Source: an uncultured Pelagibacteraceae bacterium
GTDB taxonomy: Bacteria; Pseudomonadota; Alphaproteobacteria; Pelagibacterales; Pelagibacteraceae
NCBI GenBank assembly: GCA_902601545.1
Contig: CACKNR010000008.1
Coordinates: 1 to 50,240, forward strand
Direction of reading: 5' to 3'
Length of the DNA stretch: 50,240 bases
Part shown: in pieces, positions 27,525 to 36,140 of the stretch
Position numbering within the stretch: the first letter of the stretch is position 1
Layout: every line of letters begins with the position of its first letter
The notes under the pieces: model-generated
Told to the model about the DNA's origin: nothing
The model's database searches: none
The model's input: only the letters and a program-made list of their open reading frames with translations
Program-made: the position numbers and the translations under genes

Positions 27525-29258
27525 ATGTTTAAAACATTGAAGAGTATTTTAGCTGTTGCTGTTTCAATTTCTCTATTAACTATTTCAAACGCTGTGGCTG
27601 ACGGACACGGAGCTGCAATTAAGAAATGGTCAAATGGTGAGTTTAGTCTTTCGACAATTTCTGCAAAAGAAAGAGAGAAAGAACTTAATTGGTTTCACGA
27701 TGCCGCAAAGCCATTCAAAGGAATGGAAATAAACGTATTGTCAGAAACTATTCCAACTCACGAATATGAGTCAAAAGTTTTAACAAAAGCTTTTGAAGAG
27801 ATAACTGGAATCAAAGTAAATCACCAGTTACTTGGAGAAGGAGAAGTAGTACAAGCTGTACAAACTCAAATGCAAACTGGAAGAAACTTATATGATGCAT
27901 ACATCAATGACTCTGATTTGATCGGTACGCACTCAAGACTTCAGTTAGCAGTAAACTTAACAAAGTGGATGAAAGGTGAAGGTAAAGATGTAACTTTACC
28001 AACATTAGATATCGATGATTTCATCGGTAAATCATTTACTACAGGTCCAGATGGTGATCTATATCAATTACCTGACCAACAATTTGCTAATCTTTACTGG
28101 TTTAGAAAAGATTGGTTTGACAGACCTGAAATCAAAAAAGGTTTCAAAGCTAAATACGGATACGATCTAGGTGTACCAGTAAACTGGTCTGCTTACGAAG
28201 ATATCGCTGAATACTTTACAAAAGACGTAAAGAATATCGACGGTGTAAGAGTATACGGTCACATGGACTACGGTAAGAGAGCTCCAGACTTAGGATGGAG
28301 AATGACTGACGCGTGGTTATCAATGGCTGGTGCAGGTTCAGTTGGTAAACCAAATGGTGTACCAGTTGACGAGTGGGGAATAAGAATGGAAAAAGGTTCT
28401 TGTAACCCAGTTGGTGCTGACGTAGCAAGAGGTGGGGCTGCTAATGGTCCTGCTGCCGTATATGCAATCAGAAAATGGGACGAGTGGTTAAGAGCTTATG
28501 CACCTCCAGGTGCTGCAGCGATGGACTTCTATCAGTCTCTGCCAGCTTTATCATCAGGAAACGTTGCACAGCAAATTTTCTGGTATACAGCATTCACGGC
28601 ATCAATGGTTGCTCCAAAGAGTACTGGAAACAAAACAGTTGATGATAACGGTAATCCTTTATGGAGAATGGGACCATCACCAAAAGGTCCTTACTGGGAT
28701 GAAGGTATGAAGCTTGGTTATCAAGATGCTGGATCTTGGACTTTATTTAAGTCTACTCCAGTTGATAGAAGAAAAGCTGCATGGTTATACGCTCAGTTCG
28801 TAGTATCAAAAACTGTTGATCTTAAGAAAAGTGATGTTGGTTTAACTATCATTAGAGATAGTACAATTAATCACAAGCACTTTACTCAAAGAGCTCCAAA
28901 ACTTGGTGGACTTGTAGAATTCTACAGATCTAAAAACAGAGTATTGTGGTCACCGACAGGTATCAATGTTCCGGACTATCCGAAACTTGCACAAATCTGG
29001 TGGCAACAAATTGGAGATGTAAACTCAGGTGCGTTTACTCCACAACAAGCTATGGATCGTCTTGCAGAAGAGATGAACTTAGTTATGTCTCGTATGGAAG
29101 CTGCTGATAAAGCAAACAATACATACGGTGGATGTGGTCCAAGATTAGCTAAGCCGAAAGGCGCTGATTATTGGTTGAAACAACCAGGATCACCAAAAGC
29201 TAAACGAAATGAGAAACCTAAAGGTAAAACAGTTCCATTCGAAAGAGCTTGGAAGTAA
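27525..29258 (+). CDS. glpV: Glycerol ABC transporter, periplasmic binding protein (GlpV type)
   Basis: A large (577-aa) extracellular solute-binding protein. The signal peptide MFKTLKSILAVAVSIS... ends at NAVA before DGHG (residue 25/26). It is recognised as the GlpV type by its size, sequence character (NWFHDAAKPFKGMEINVLSE, ALSSGNVAQQIFWYTAF) and neighbours: two ATPases, two permeases and a DUF2160 protein, the same set as the glycerol transporter described in Rhizobium leguminosarum. Codons differ from the neighbours (more TAC, AAC, GAC, TTC), as expected for a very abundant protein. A terminator follows directly. A related polyol as substrate is possible. Confidence 0.85.
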   Translation: MFKTLKSILAVAVSISLLTISNAVADGHGAAIKKWSNGEFSLSTISAKEREKELNWFHDAAKPFKGMEINVLSETIPTHEYESKVLTKAFEEITGIKVNHQLLGEGEVVQAVQTQMQTGRNLYDAYINDSDLIGTHSRLQLAVNLTKWMKGEGKDVTLPTLDIDDFIGKSFTTGPDGDLYQLPDQQFANLYWFRKDWFDRPEIKKGFKAKYGYDLGVPVNWSAYEDIAEYFTKDVKNIDGVRVYGHMDYGKRAPDLGWRMTDAWLSMAGAGSVGKPNGVPVDEWGIRMEKGSCNPVGADVARGGAANGPAAVYAIRKWDEWLRAYAPPGAAAMDFYQSLPALSSGNVAQQIFWYTAFTASMVAPKSTGNKTVDDNGNPLWRMGPSPKGPYWDEGMKLGYQDAGSWTLFKSTPVDRRKAAWLYAQFVVSKTVDLKKSDVGLTIIRDSTINHKHFTQRAPKLGGLVEFYRSKNRVLWSPTGINVPDYPKLAQIWWQQIGDVNSGAFTPQQAMDRLAEEMNLVMSRMEAADKANNTYGGCGPRLAKPKGADYWLKQPGSPKAKRNEKPKGKTVPFERAWK

Positions 29259-29278
29259 TTTAGGTTTAATCTAAATTT

Positions 29279-29306
29279 AAAGGGGGCTTAACGGCCCCCT
29301 TTTTTT
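29279..29306 (+). terminator. Rho-independent terminator between glpV and glpS
   Basis: A perfect GC stem GGGGGC / GCCCCC (29282-29287, 29294-29299) with a 6-base TTAACG loop, extended by three A-T pairs, runs into seven Ts. It is one of the few GC-rich elements in the window. It sits within the transporter operon, so most transcripts should stop after glpV with partial read-through into glpS. Confidence 0.92.
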
Positions 29307-29326
29307 AAAACAGATTTCAAATAAAT

Positions 29327-30391
29327 ATGAGCTTAGAATTAAAAAACGTAGAAAAAAAAATAGGGTTAGATACTCATATTTATCCAACAAATTTAAAATT
29401 AAAAAAAAATACAATTAATATTCTCTTAGGGTCTACTTTAGCCGGTAAGACGACTTTAATGCAGATTATGGCTGGCCTAGATAAACCAACATCAGGTGAG
29501 ATTTGGTTTAACAATGAGAATGTGACAGGTATGAAAGTTCAAAAAAGAAATGTCTCAATGGTTTACCAGCAATTTATTAATTACCCCAATTTCACAGTTT
29601 ATGACAATATTGCATCTCCATTAAAAATTACTGGAGTAAGTTCAGATGAAACAAAACAAAGAGTTGGGAAAGTTGCAGAATTACTGAAACTCTCTGGAAT
29701 GTTGAATAAAAAACCAAATGAACTTTCCGGAGGACAACAACAAAGAACTGCTTTAGCAAGAGCACTTGTAAAAGACTCAGACTTAATTCTTCTAGATGAA
29801 CCACTTGCCAACCTAGATTTTAAATTAAGAGAAGAATTGAGAGAAGAATTACCGAAATTATTTGAAAATAGAGATTGTATTGTAGTTTACGCAACCACAG
29901 AACCCTCAGAAGCTTTACTCTTAGGTGGTAATACTGCAACGTTACAGGAAGGTAAGATTATTCAATATGGAAAAACTTTAGATACTTATAATAAACCTAA
30001 CTCTCTAGTATCAGCCCAGGTCTTTAGTGATCCACCAATGAATATAGCTAAAATAAAAAAATTAGGAGACCAGTGTTCATTTTTACAGAATGACATTCAA
30101 TGGAAGACTAAATTAAACATCAAAGATGGTGAATATAAAGTAGGTATTAGACCCCACAATATTACCACATATAAAGAGGGCAACAATTCACTTGAGATAA
30201 AAGGTAAAGTTTTAATCTCTGAAATTAGTGGCTCAGAGAGCTTAATCCACTTTACAAATGGAAATTTGAATTGGGTTTCTTTGTCTAACGGAGTTTTTCA
30301 AAAAAACGTTGGCGATGAGATGAATTTATACATGAATACAGATGAGTTTGTTTATTTTGATCAAAATGAAAGGTTAGTATCAAATGGCTAA
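29327..30391 (+). CDS. glpS: Glycerol ABC transporter ATP-binding protein GlpS type (switch His replaced)
   Basis: Cytoplasmic ATPase subunit, 354 aa, with a MalK-like C-terminal TOBE region. Walker A LGSTLAGKTT (35-42), Q-loop Gln in VYQQFINYPN, intact signature LSGGQQQR (133-140), Walker B LILLDEP (Asp157, Glu158). At the H-loop, where relatives read YVTHDQ, this protein reads YATTEP, so the switch histidine is Thr191. Alone its ATP site should be impaired. It pairs with the following gene, which has the opposite defect, and overlaps it by 8 bp. Confidence 0.88.
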   Translation: MSLELKNVEKKIGLDTHIYPTNLKLKKNTINILLGSTLAGKTTLMQIMAGLDKPTSGEIWFNNENVTGMKVQKRNVSMVYQQFINYPNFTVYDNIASPLKITGVSSDETKQRVGKVAELLKLSGMLNKKPNELSGGQQQRTALARALVKDSDLILLDEPLANLDFKLREELREELPKLFENRDCIVVYATTEPSEALLLGGNTATLQEGKIIQYGKTLDTYNKPNSLVSAQVFSDPPMNIAKIKKLGDQCSFLQNDIQWKTKLNIKDGEYKVGIRPHNITTYKEGNNSLEIKGKVLISEISGSESLIHFTNGNLNWVSLSNGVFQKNVGDEMNLYMNTDEFVYFDQNERLVSNG

Positions 30392-31448
30392 AGTTACATT
30401 AAAAGGCTTAAGCCATAGTTATTTAAAAACTCAGTCTTCAGATGCTGACTGGGCAATCAGAGGAGTAGACATTGATTGGAATGATGGGGGTGCTTATGCT
30501 TTATTAGGCCCGTCAGGTTGTGGAAAGACAACATTATTAAATATTATTTCTGGACTAATTACACCAACTAAAGGCGATATATTATTTGATGATAAAGTTA
30601 TTTCTGGGTTGAATCCTGTAGAGAGAAATATCGCACAGATTTTTCAATTCCCGGTTATTTATGACACGATGACAGTGTATGATAATTTAGCTTTTCCTTT
30701 AAGAAATAGAAAAATTCCAGAGGAAGAAATCAAAGTAAAAGTTCATGAGATAGCTGAAATGTTGGAATTATCTTCCACATTAAACAATAGAGCTTCTGGT
30801 CTTACTGCAGATGGTAAACAAAAAATTTCACTAGGACGCGGATTGGTAAGATCGGATGTAAATGCTATTATGTTCGATGAACCATTAACTGTAATCGATC
30901 CACATTTGAAATGGATTTTAAGATCTAAACTTAAAGAACTTCATCAAAAGATTAATAGAACAATGATTTATGTAACACACGATCAAACAGAGGCTTTAAC
31001 GTTTGCTGATCAAGTAGTTGTAATGCATGAAGGTCAAATTGTTCAAACAGGAACACCAGTAGATTTGTTTGAAAAACCAAAACATACATTTGTTGGATAT
31101 TTTATTGGTTCACCAGGAATGAATGTTTTGCCTTGTCAAATTAAAGGAAATGATGTGATTGTTAATGGAAAAAAAATAGAAACTCACCAAGAAATTAAAA
31201 AAAATAATTTTAACAAGACAGAAGTTGGTGTGAGACCTGAATTTATATCTTTTAGTAATGAAGGAATTCCGGTTAAAGTTTTATCGGTAAGCAATACTGG
31301 AAGGCATAAAATTGTAGACACTGAAAGTGAAACCGGAAAAATTAAAATTATTGCAAAATCTAATGAAGATATTCCATCAGGTTCTGGATTTTTAAAATTC
31401 AAAAAAGAATATACTTATACATATGGAGATAGTTGGATAATTGAATGA
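30384..31448 (+). CDS. glpT: Glycerol ABC transporter ATP-binding protein GlpT type (degenerate signature)
   Basis: Second ATPase of the transporter, 354 aa, with a C-terminal TOBE region. Walker A LGPSGCGKTT (42-49), Q-loop IFQFPVIYD, Walker B IMFDEP (Asp165, Glu166) and H-loop YVTHDQ (His199) are all intact. The ABC signature, normally LSGGQ, reads LTADG (140-144), and the D-loop reads TVID. It therefore keeps the catalytic half-site and lacks the signature that would serve its partner. This is not the E. coli antiporter also called GlpT. It overlaps the permease gene by 4 bp. Confidence 0.88.
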   Translation: MAKVTLKGLSHSYLKTQSSDADWAIRGVDIDWNDGGAYALLGPSGCGKTTLLNIISGLITPTKGDILFDDKVISGLNPVERNIAQIFQFPVIYDTMTVYDNLAFPLRNRKIPEEEIKVKVHEIAEMLELSSTLNNRASGLTADGKQKISLGRGLVRSDVNAIMFDEPLTVIDPHLKWILRSKLKELHQKINRTMIYVTHDQTEALTFADQVVVMHEGQIVQTGTPVDLFEKPKHTFVGYFIGSPGMNVLPCQIKGNDVIVNGKKIETHQEIKKNNFNKTEVGVRPEFISFSNEGIPVKVLSVSNTGRHKIVDTESETGKIKIIAKSNEDIPSGSGFLKFKKEYTYTYGDSWIIE

Positions 31449-32311
31449 ATAAAACAGTAAATCAAAAAGCATGGTTTTTTGTAATACCAGTATTTGTGCT
31501 GGTAGCTTTCAATGCCATTATTCCATTAATGACAGTAGTGAACTATGCTTTCCAGGAAACTTTCGGGAATAATGTTTTTATGTGGGAAGGCACAAGATGG
31601 TTTAAACAAATCATGTTATCCGAAAGATTTCATGCATCACTTGGTAGACAATTCTTATTTACGTTTATAATTTTATTTATTCAAATTCCATTAGGAATAG
31701 CTATTGCACTTACTATGCCTAAGGAGGGAATAGGGGTACCTGTATGTTTAGTTTTAATGTCCATGCCACTTTTAATTCCATGGAACGTTGTAGGAGCTAT
31801 GTGGAATATTTTTGCGTTACCAGACATTGGTTTCTTAGGTCATTCACTTAATGCTTTAGGATTTGATTATAATTTTACTCAACAAATTGGTGATGCTTGG
31901 TTCACAACTATACTTATGGATGTATGGCATTGGACATCGTTAGTAGTTTTATTGTCATATGCAGGATTAAGATCTATTCAACCTGCTTACTATCAAGCAG
32001 CAGAAATTGATGGGGCTAGTCGTTGGGCAATTTTTACGAAAATTGAATTACCTAAAATGAAAAAAGTATTAACTATTGCAATACTTTTAAGATTCATGGA
32101 CAGTTTCATGATTTATACAGAGCCATTTGTTTTAACTGGAGGCGGTCCAGGTAATGCTACTGCATTTTTATCTATAGACTTAGTTAAAATGGCATTAGGA
32201 CAGTTTGATTTAGGACCAGCTGCAGCAATGTCGTTAATATACTTCTTTATAGTACTTTTAGTTTGTTGGGTATTCTACACATTAATGATGAGAAATGAGG
32301 AAAAATCATGA
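31445..32311 (+). CDS. glpP: Glycerol ABC transporter permease GlpP type
   Basis: A 288-aa inner-membrane permease of the MalF-like carbohydrate group with about six helices. The ATPase-docking EAA loop reads YQAAEIDGASRWAIFTKIELP, split here as YQAAEIDGAS and IFTKIELP. The N-terminal helix is VIPVFVLVAFNAIIPL. It forms a heterodimer with the next gene product and overlaps it by 4 bp. Confidence 0.9.
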   Translation: MNKTVNQKAWFFVIPVFVLVAFNAIIPLMTVVNYAFQETFGNNVFMWEGTRWFKQIMLSERFHASLGRQFLFTFIILFIQIPLGIAIALTMPKEGIGVPVCLVLMSMPLLIPWNVVGAMWNIFALPDIGFLGHSLNALGFDYNFTQQIGDAWFTTILMDVWHWTSLVVLLSYAGLRSIQPAYYQAAEIDGASRWAIFTKIELPKMKKVLTIAILLRFMDSFMIYTEPFVLTGGGPGNATAFLSIDLVKMALGQFDLGPAAAMSLIYFFIVLLVCWVFYTLMMRNEEKS

Positions 32312-33108
32312 AAAAAGCTAAGTGGGTAGTTCCTACAATTTATATTATTTTCTTGATGCTTCCAATTTATTGGTTGCTTAACATGTCCTTTAAAACGACA
32401 ACTGAGATTATAAACACTTACACATTATGGCCTCAAGAATTTACATTAGATAATTATAAAAAAATTTTTACCGACAGTACTTGGTATACTGGGTATCTTA
32501 ATTCTATTTATTACGTAGTGATGAACACCGTGATTTCAGTGGCAGCTGCACTACCCGCAGCTTACGCTTTTTCTAGATATAAATTTTTAGGAGATAAACA
32601 TTTATTTTTCTGGCTATTAACTAACAGAATGGCTCCACCAGCAGTATTTGCCTTGCCATTTTTTCAATTTTATTCATCAGTAAACTTGTTTGATACTCAT
32701 GTGGCTGTAGCTTTATCACATTGTTTGTTTAATATTCCTTTAGCAGTTTGGATTTTAGAAGGATTTATGTCTTCTGTGCCAAAAGAGTTAGATGAAACAG
32801 CTTATGTTGACGGTTATTCGTTTTGGAGATTTTTCTTTAAAATATTCATACCCACTATTACTGCAGGCATAGGTATTACTATGTTTTTCTGTTTTATGTT
32901 TTCTTGGGTAGAATTATTATTAGCTAAAACACTTACAGCTGTAGCAGCTAAACCTATAGCTGCAACAATGACAAGAACCGCTAGTACATCAGGATATGAA
33001 TTAGGACTTCTTGCTGCTGCAGGAAGTTTGACAATTATACCTGGTGCAATAGTAATTTACTTTGTAAGAAACTATATAGCGAAAGGATTTGCGTTAGGAC
33101 GAGTATGA
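32308..33108 (+). CDS. glpQ: Glycerol ABC transporter permease GlpQ type
   Basis: A 266-aa MalG-like permease with six predicted helices. The EAA loop is DETAYVDGYSFWRFF with IFIPTITAG following, and the N-terminal conserved stretch is LPIYWLLNMSFKTT. It ends in the ATGA overlap that starts the DUF2160 gene. It is a transporter subunit, not the phosphodiesterase also named GlpQ in E. coli. Confidence 0.9.
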   Translation: MKKAKWVVPTIYIIFLMLPIYWLLNMSFKTTTEIINTYTLWPQEFTLDNYKKIFTDSTWYTGYLNSIYYVVMNTVISVAAALPAAYAFSRYKFLGDKHLFFWLLTNRMAPPAVFALPFFQFYSSVNLFDTHVAVALSHCLFNIPLAVWILEGFMSSVPKELDETAYVDGYSFWRFFFKIFIPTITAGIGITMFFCFMFSWVELLLAKTLTAVAAKPIAATMTRTASTSGYELGLLAAAGSLTIIPGAIVIYFVRNYIAKGFALGRV

Positions 33109-33464
33109 TGATGTTTAATATTTTAAATGCCGCCACTTGGGGTGACATGGCTAAAAAGAAAGAGAAGGGACTCTTCGATTTTGAATTTATCACTTGGATG
33201 GCCTGGACCTGGCAAACAGCCTCTTTCTTTATATTTATTGCTTTATGTTTAACAGCAATGGTTATTTGGGAAAAAAAATCACCAGGAGGCAATCCAAGAA
33301 AAGGAATTTTAGGATTAGACACAACTAGAGGCGATAGATTATTTATTTCATTACTAGGCAGTGCGTTCATTCATTTATTTTGGTTAGCTCTAGTTGGAAG
33401 TGTATTGTGGATTGCAACAATAATTTGCATTGGCTATGCAGTTGTTGTATTTAAATACGTCTAA
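33105..33464 (+). CDS. glpU: DUF2160 small membrane protein, GlpU type
   Basis: A 119-aa integral membrane protein with helices at about 32-52, 85-100 and 102-118. Family marks: WMAWTWQTASFF, WEKKSPGGNPRKGIL, TTRGDRLFISLLGSAFIH. The DUF2160/GlpU protein is a constant companion of this glycerol ABC transporter, and its precise role in transport is not established. Three ATGs in a row (33105, 33108, 33111) make the exact start uncertain. Confidence 0.85.
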   Translation: MMMFNILNAATWGDMAKKKEKGLFDFEFITWMAWTWQTASFFIFIALCLTAMVIWEKKSPGGNPRKGILGLDTTRGDRLFISLLGSAFIHLFWLALVGSVLWIATIICIGYAVVVFKYV

Positions 33465-33488
33465 ATATTATTCATTAAAGGAGATTAA

Positions 33489-34493
33489 ATGGTTAAAGTT
33501 GGCATTAATGGTTTTGGTAGAATAGGTAGATTAATTTTAAGAGCTATTTTAGAAAATTATAAAAATAAAATTCAAGTCGTTGCAATTAATGATTTAGGAT
33601 CAATAGAAACTAATGCACACTTAATTAAATACGATAGCACCCATGGTATCATTAGTGAGGATATTCAAACTTCAAAAGACGGGTTTAAAATCGGTAATCA
33701 AGAGATAAAAGTTTTTGCAGAGAAGGATCCAGCTAATATCCCTTGGGGAAAAGTAGGTGCTGATGTAGTTTTAGAATGCACTGGTATATTTTTAGACAAG
33801 TCATCAGCAGAAAAACATATAAAAGGCGGAGCAAAAAAAGTAATAATTTCTGCTCCTGGTAAAGAAGTAGATTTTACAATCGTTCAGGGTGTTAATAGTA
33901 AGGAGTTAAAAAAAGAGCATAATATTATATCTAATGGTTCGTGCACGACTAATTGTCTAGCTCCTGTTGCAATGGTTTTAGAAAAAACTTTTGGAATAAG
34001 TTATGGTTATATGACTACAATCCATAGTTATACAGGTGATCAAAAATTGCTAGATACATTACATAAAGATTTAAGAAGAGCTCGTTCTACAGAAGGAGCA
34101 ATGATACCTACTTCAACAGGAGCTGCTAAAGCAATGAGTTTAGTTCTGCCGAGTTTAAAAGGAAAGTTAGATGGAACAGCTATAAGAGTTCCGACACCAA
34201 ATGTTTCATTAATTGATCTAACATTAGTTACCGATAAAGAAGCAACACCTGAAAGTATTAATGAAGCTATGACAAAAGCAGCGAGAGGTGAATTAAAAGG
34301 AATTTTAGATGTAAACCAAAAACCTCTTGTATCAAAAGATTTTAATCATAATCCTCATAGTTCGATTTTTGATGTAACCCAAACTCAAGTAATAAAAGGA
34401 AAATTTAGTCGAGTGCTTTCATGGTACGATAATGAATGGGGTTTCTCTAACAGAATGTGTGATACTTCAATACAAATATCCAGTTTAATTTAG
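33489..34493 (+). CDS. gap: Glyceraldehyde-3-phosphate dehydrogenase
   Basis: Phosphorylating GAPDH, 334 aa. Rossmann GINGFGRIGR, catalytic Cys152 in GSCTTNCLAP (Ala is usual before Ser), His179 in TTIHSYTGDQ, and C-terminal WYDNEWGFSNRM. INDL near residue 34 suggests NAD preference. It has a strong AAAGGAG ribosome-binding site and follows the DUF2160 gene by 24 bp. Its linkage to glycerol uptake rather than to pgk/fba is unusual. Its end overlaps the convergent 57-aa gene by 4 bp. Confidence 0.95.
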   Translation: MVKVGINGFGRIGRLILRAILENYKNKIQVVAINDLGSIETNAHLIKYDSTHGIISEDIQTSKDGFKIGNQEIKVFAEKDPANIPWGKVGADVVLECTGIFLDKSSAEKHIKGGAKKVIISAPGKEVDFTIVQGVNSKELKKEHNIISNGSCTTNCLAPVAMVLEKTFGISYGYMTTIHSYTGDQKLLDTLHKDLRRARSTEGAMIPTSTGAAKAMSLVLPSLKGKLDGTAIRVPTPNVSLIDLTLVTDKEATPESINEAMTKAARGELKGILDVNQKPLVSKDFNHNPHSSIFDVTQTQVIKGKFSRVLSWYDNEWGFSNRMCDTSIQISSLI

Positions 34494-34663
34494 TTATTTG
34501 ATTTTTCAGCTTCCTCAATTAATCTTAAGGTATTTTTTGGAATGCCAGAATCATCTGTTTTAGTATTTGATACGCTAGAAACCTTTTTAGTTTTATTCCT
34601 TTTAAAATTTTGAAGATCATCTACTGCTGAGAGAATCTCATCAATACTATAATTGTCTTCCAT
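34490..34663 (-). CDS. 57-aa acidic/basic soluble protein coupled to pyk, hypothetical
   Basis: An ATG-to-TAA frame fills the whole gap between gap and pyk. It begins MEDNYSIDEILSAVDDLQNF, continues with a Lys-rich stretch (KRNKTKKVSS) and ends with a helix (LRLIEEAEKSNN). Its ATG overlaps the pyk stop as TAATG, the same coupling used by real neighbouring genes here. The SIDEILSAV start faintly recalls the SMEEILASI opening of DUF2497/PopZ-type proteins, but this is too short to argue homology. Function unknown. Confidence 0.65.
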   Translation of the reverse strand: MEDNYSIDEILSAVDDLQNFKRNKTKKVSSVSNTKTDDSGIPKNTLRLIEEAEKSNN

Positions 34664-36075
34664 TAGGAACCAACTTTATAAAGTCTCACCATGTTAGTCA
34701 TACCTGCTTTTCCAAAAGGTAAACCAGCAGTAATAACTACAAAGTCATTTTTTTTAATAAATCTTAGTTTTTTTATAATTTCTTTAGAAATAGACATCAT
34801 ATCTTTCCATCCATTTGCATCTCTACTATTTATTGATTGTACACCCCAAAGTAATGACACTTGTCTACTTACGTTTATATTTGGAGAAATAGTTACTATT
34901 TTAGCTGCTGGACGCATAGCAGAAACAAGTTTCGCAGATTTTCCAGAATTAGAAAAAACAATTATAGCTTTTACGTCAGGGTTATAAGCCATATCTTTGA
35001 CAGAGAGGAGAATAGATTTAACCGGATCTTTGTTTGTAATGATAGAATTTTTAAAATCTTCTATGTGTTCTCTTTTATATTTTTCAGTTGATAGGATAGT
35101 TTGAGTCATTGTTGAAACAGCTTGAGTTGGAAATTTGCCAACTGCAGCTTCGGCAGACAACATTACAGTATCTGCACCTTGGAATATTGCTGTCGCAATA
35201 TCGTTTATTTCTGCTCTAGTTGCAGTGTTATTTTCAATCATACTTTCTAACATCTGTGTGGCGACAATTACGGATTTAGAAAATTGAGAACATTTTTTTA
35301 TAAGACTTAATTGAACTTTTGGTACTTCGCTATGACCAATATCAATTGCCAAATCTCCTCGTGCAATCATTATTGAATCAGTATATTGAATAATCTTTTT
35401 AATATTTTTTAAGGCATGTTTATTTTCTATTTTAGAAATTATGCCCATATCTTTTTTAATTAATTTTCTTGTCTCAAGAATTAACTTTTCATTTTGTAAA
35501 TAAGAAAGGGCAATCCAATTACATCCAAGTTTAACTGCTGTTTTAATATCCTTCTTATCTTTTACAGTAAGTTTGTTGAAAGTTATGTCTAAATTTGGAA
35601 CATGGAAACTTTTATTACTTTTAATTATACAATTTTGACTTCGACATTTTGTTATTATGGAATTTCCTTTTTTTCCAATTACAGAGAATAGATACTTTCC
35701 ATCATCGATTAAAATTTTATTTCCTTTTTTTAATTTTTTTATAATTTTTGGATAAGGAAAAGCTACTCTTTTAGAGTCACCAGGTATTTTTTTATTATCG
35801 AATACAAATTTTTGATTAAAACTAATTTTTTGATTTTCATTTTTAACTTTACCTATTCTTAGCTTAACACCTTGTAGGTCGGCTATCAGAGATAATTTTT
35901 TTCCATTTTTTTTCTCTACTTTTCTTATCCGTGAAATTATTTTATTAATCCCATTTGTGTTATGGCTAAAATTTATTCTAAATGCATCAACACCGAGATC
36001 TACAAGCTTTTTTAACTTATTTTCGCTATAAATTGCTGGGCCTAAAGTAGCTATAATTTTTGCTTTTTTTTCCAT
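34663..36075 (-). CDS. pyk: Pyruvate kinase
   Basis: Transfers phosphate from PEP to ADP. 470 aa with ATLGPAI, RINFSHN, LIADLQGVKLRIG, the IISKIENKHAL strand, DSIMIARGDLAID (metal-binding region) and ATQMLESM...AEINDIATAIFQGADTVMLSAE in the ADP/K+ site. The C-terminal domain is present. It is divergent from the phosphofructokinase gene across 65 bp. As I recall, the reference SAR11 strain is reported to lack pyk, so its presence is worth noting. Confidence 0.95.
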   Translation of the reverse strand: MEKKAKIIATLGPAIYSENKLKKLVDLGVDAFRINFSHNTNGINKIISRIRKVEKKNGKKLSLIADLQGVKLRIGKVKNENQKISFNQKFVFDNKKIPGDSKRVAFPYPKIIKKLKKGNKILIDDGKYLFSVIGKKGNSIITKCRSQNCIIKSNKSFHVPNLDITFNKLTVKDKKDIKTAVKLGCNWIALSYLQNEKLILETRKLIKKDMGIISKIENKHALKNIKKIIQYTDSIMIARGDLAIDIGHSEVPKVQLSLIKKCSQFSKSVIVATQMLESMIENNTATRAEINDIATAIFQGADTVMLSAEAAVGKFPTQAVSTMTQTILSTEKYKREHIEDFKNSIITNKDPVKSILLSVKDMAYNPDVKAIIVFSNSGKSAKLVSAMRPAAKIVTISPNINVSRQVSLLWGVQSINSRDANGWKDMMSISKEIIKKLRFIKKNDFVVITAGLPFGKAGMTNMVRLYKVGS

Positions 36076-36140
36076 TAAGAGGTTTTTATGTTATAACACT
36101 ACTTCTCTTAAAAAAGAATATTAAAGAAAAATTAATTTGA

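Noticed and set aside
34691..34987. 98-aa plus-strand ORF
   Set aside because: Antisense to pyk, which is intact and recognisable over its full length.
36075..36111. Inverted repeat TTAAGAG/CTCTTAA between pyk and pfk
   Set aside because: Seven-base arms 23 bases apart in AT-rich DNA; too weak to call an operator.
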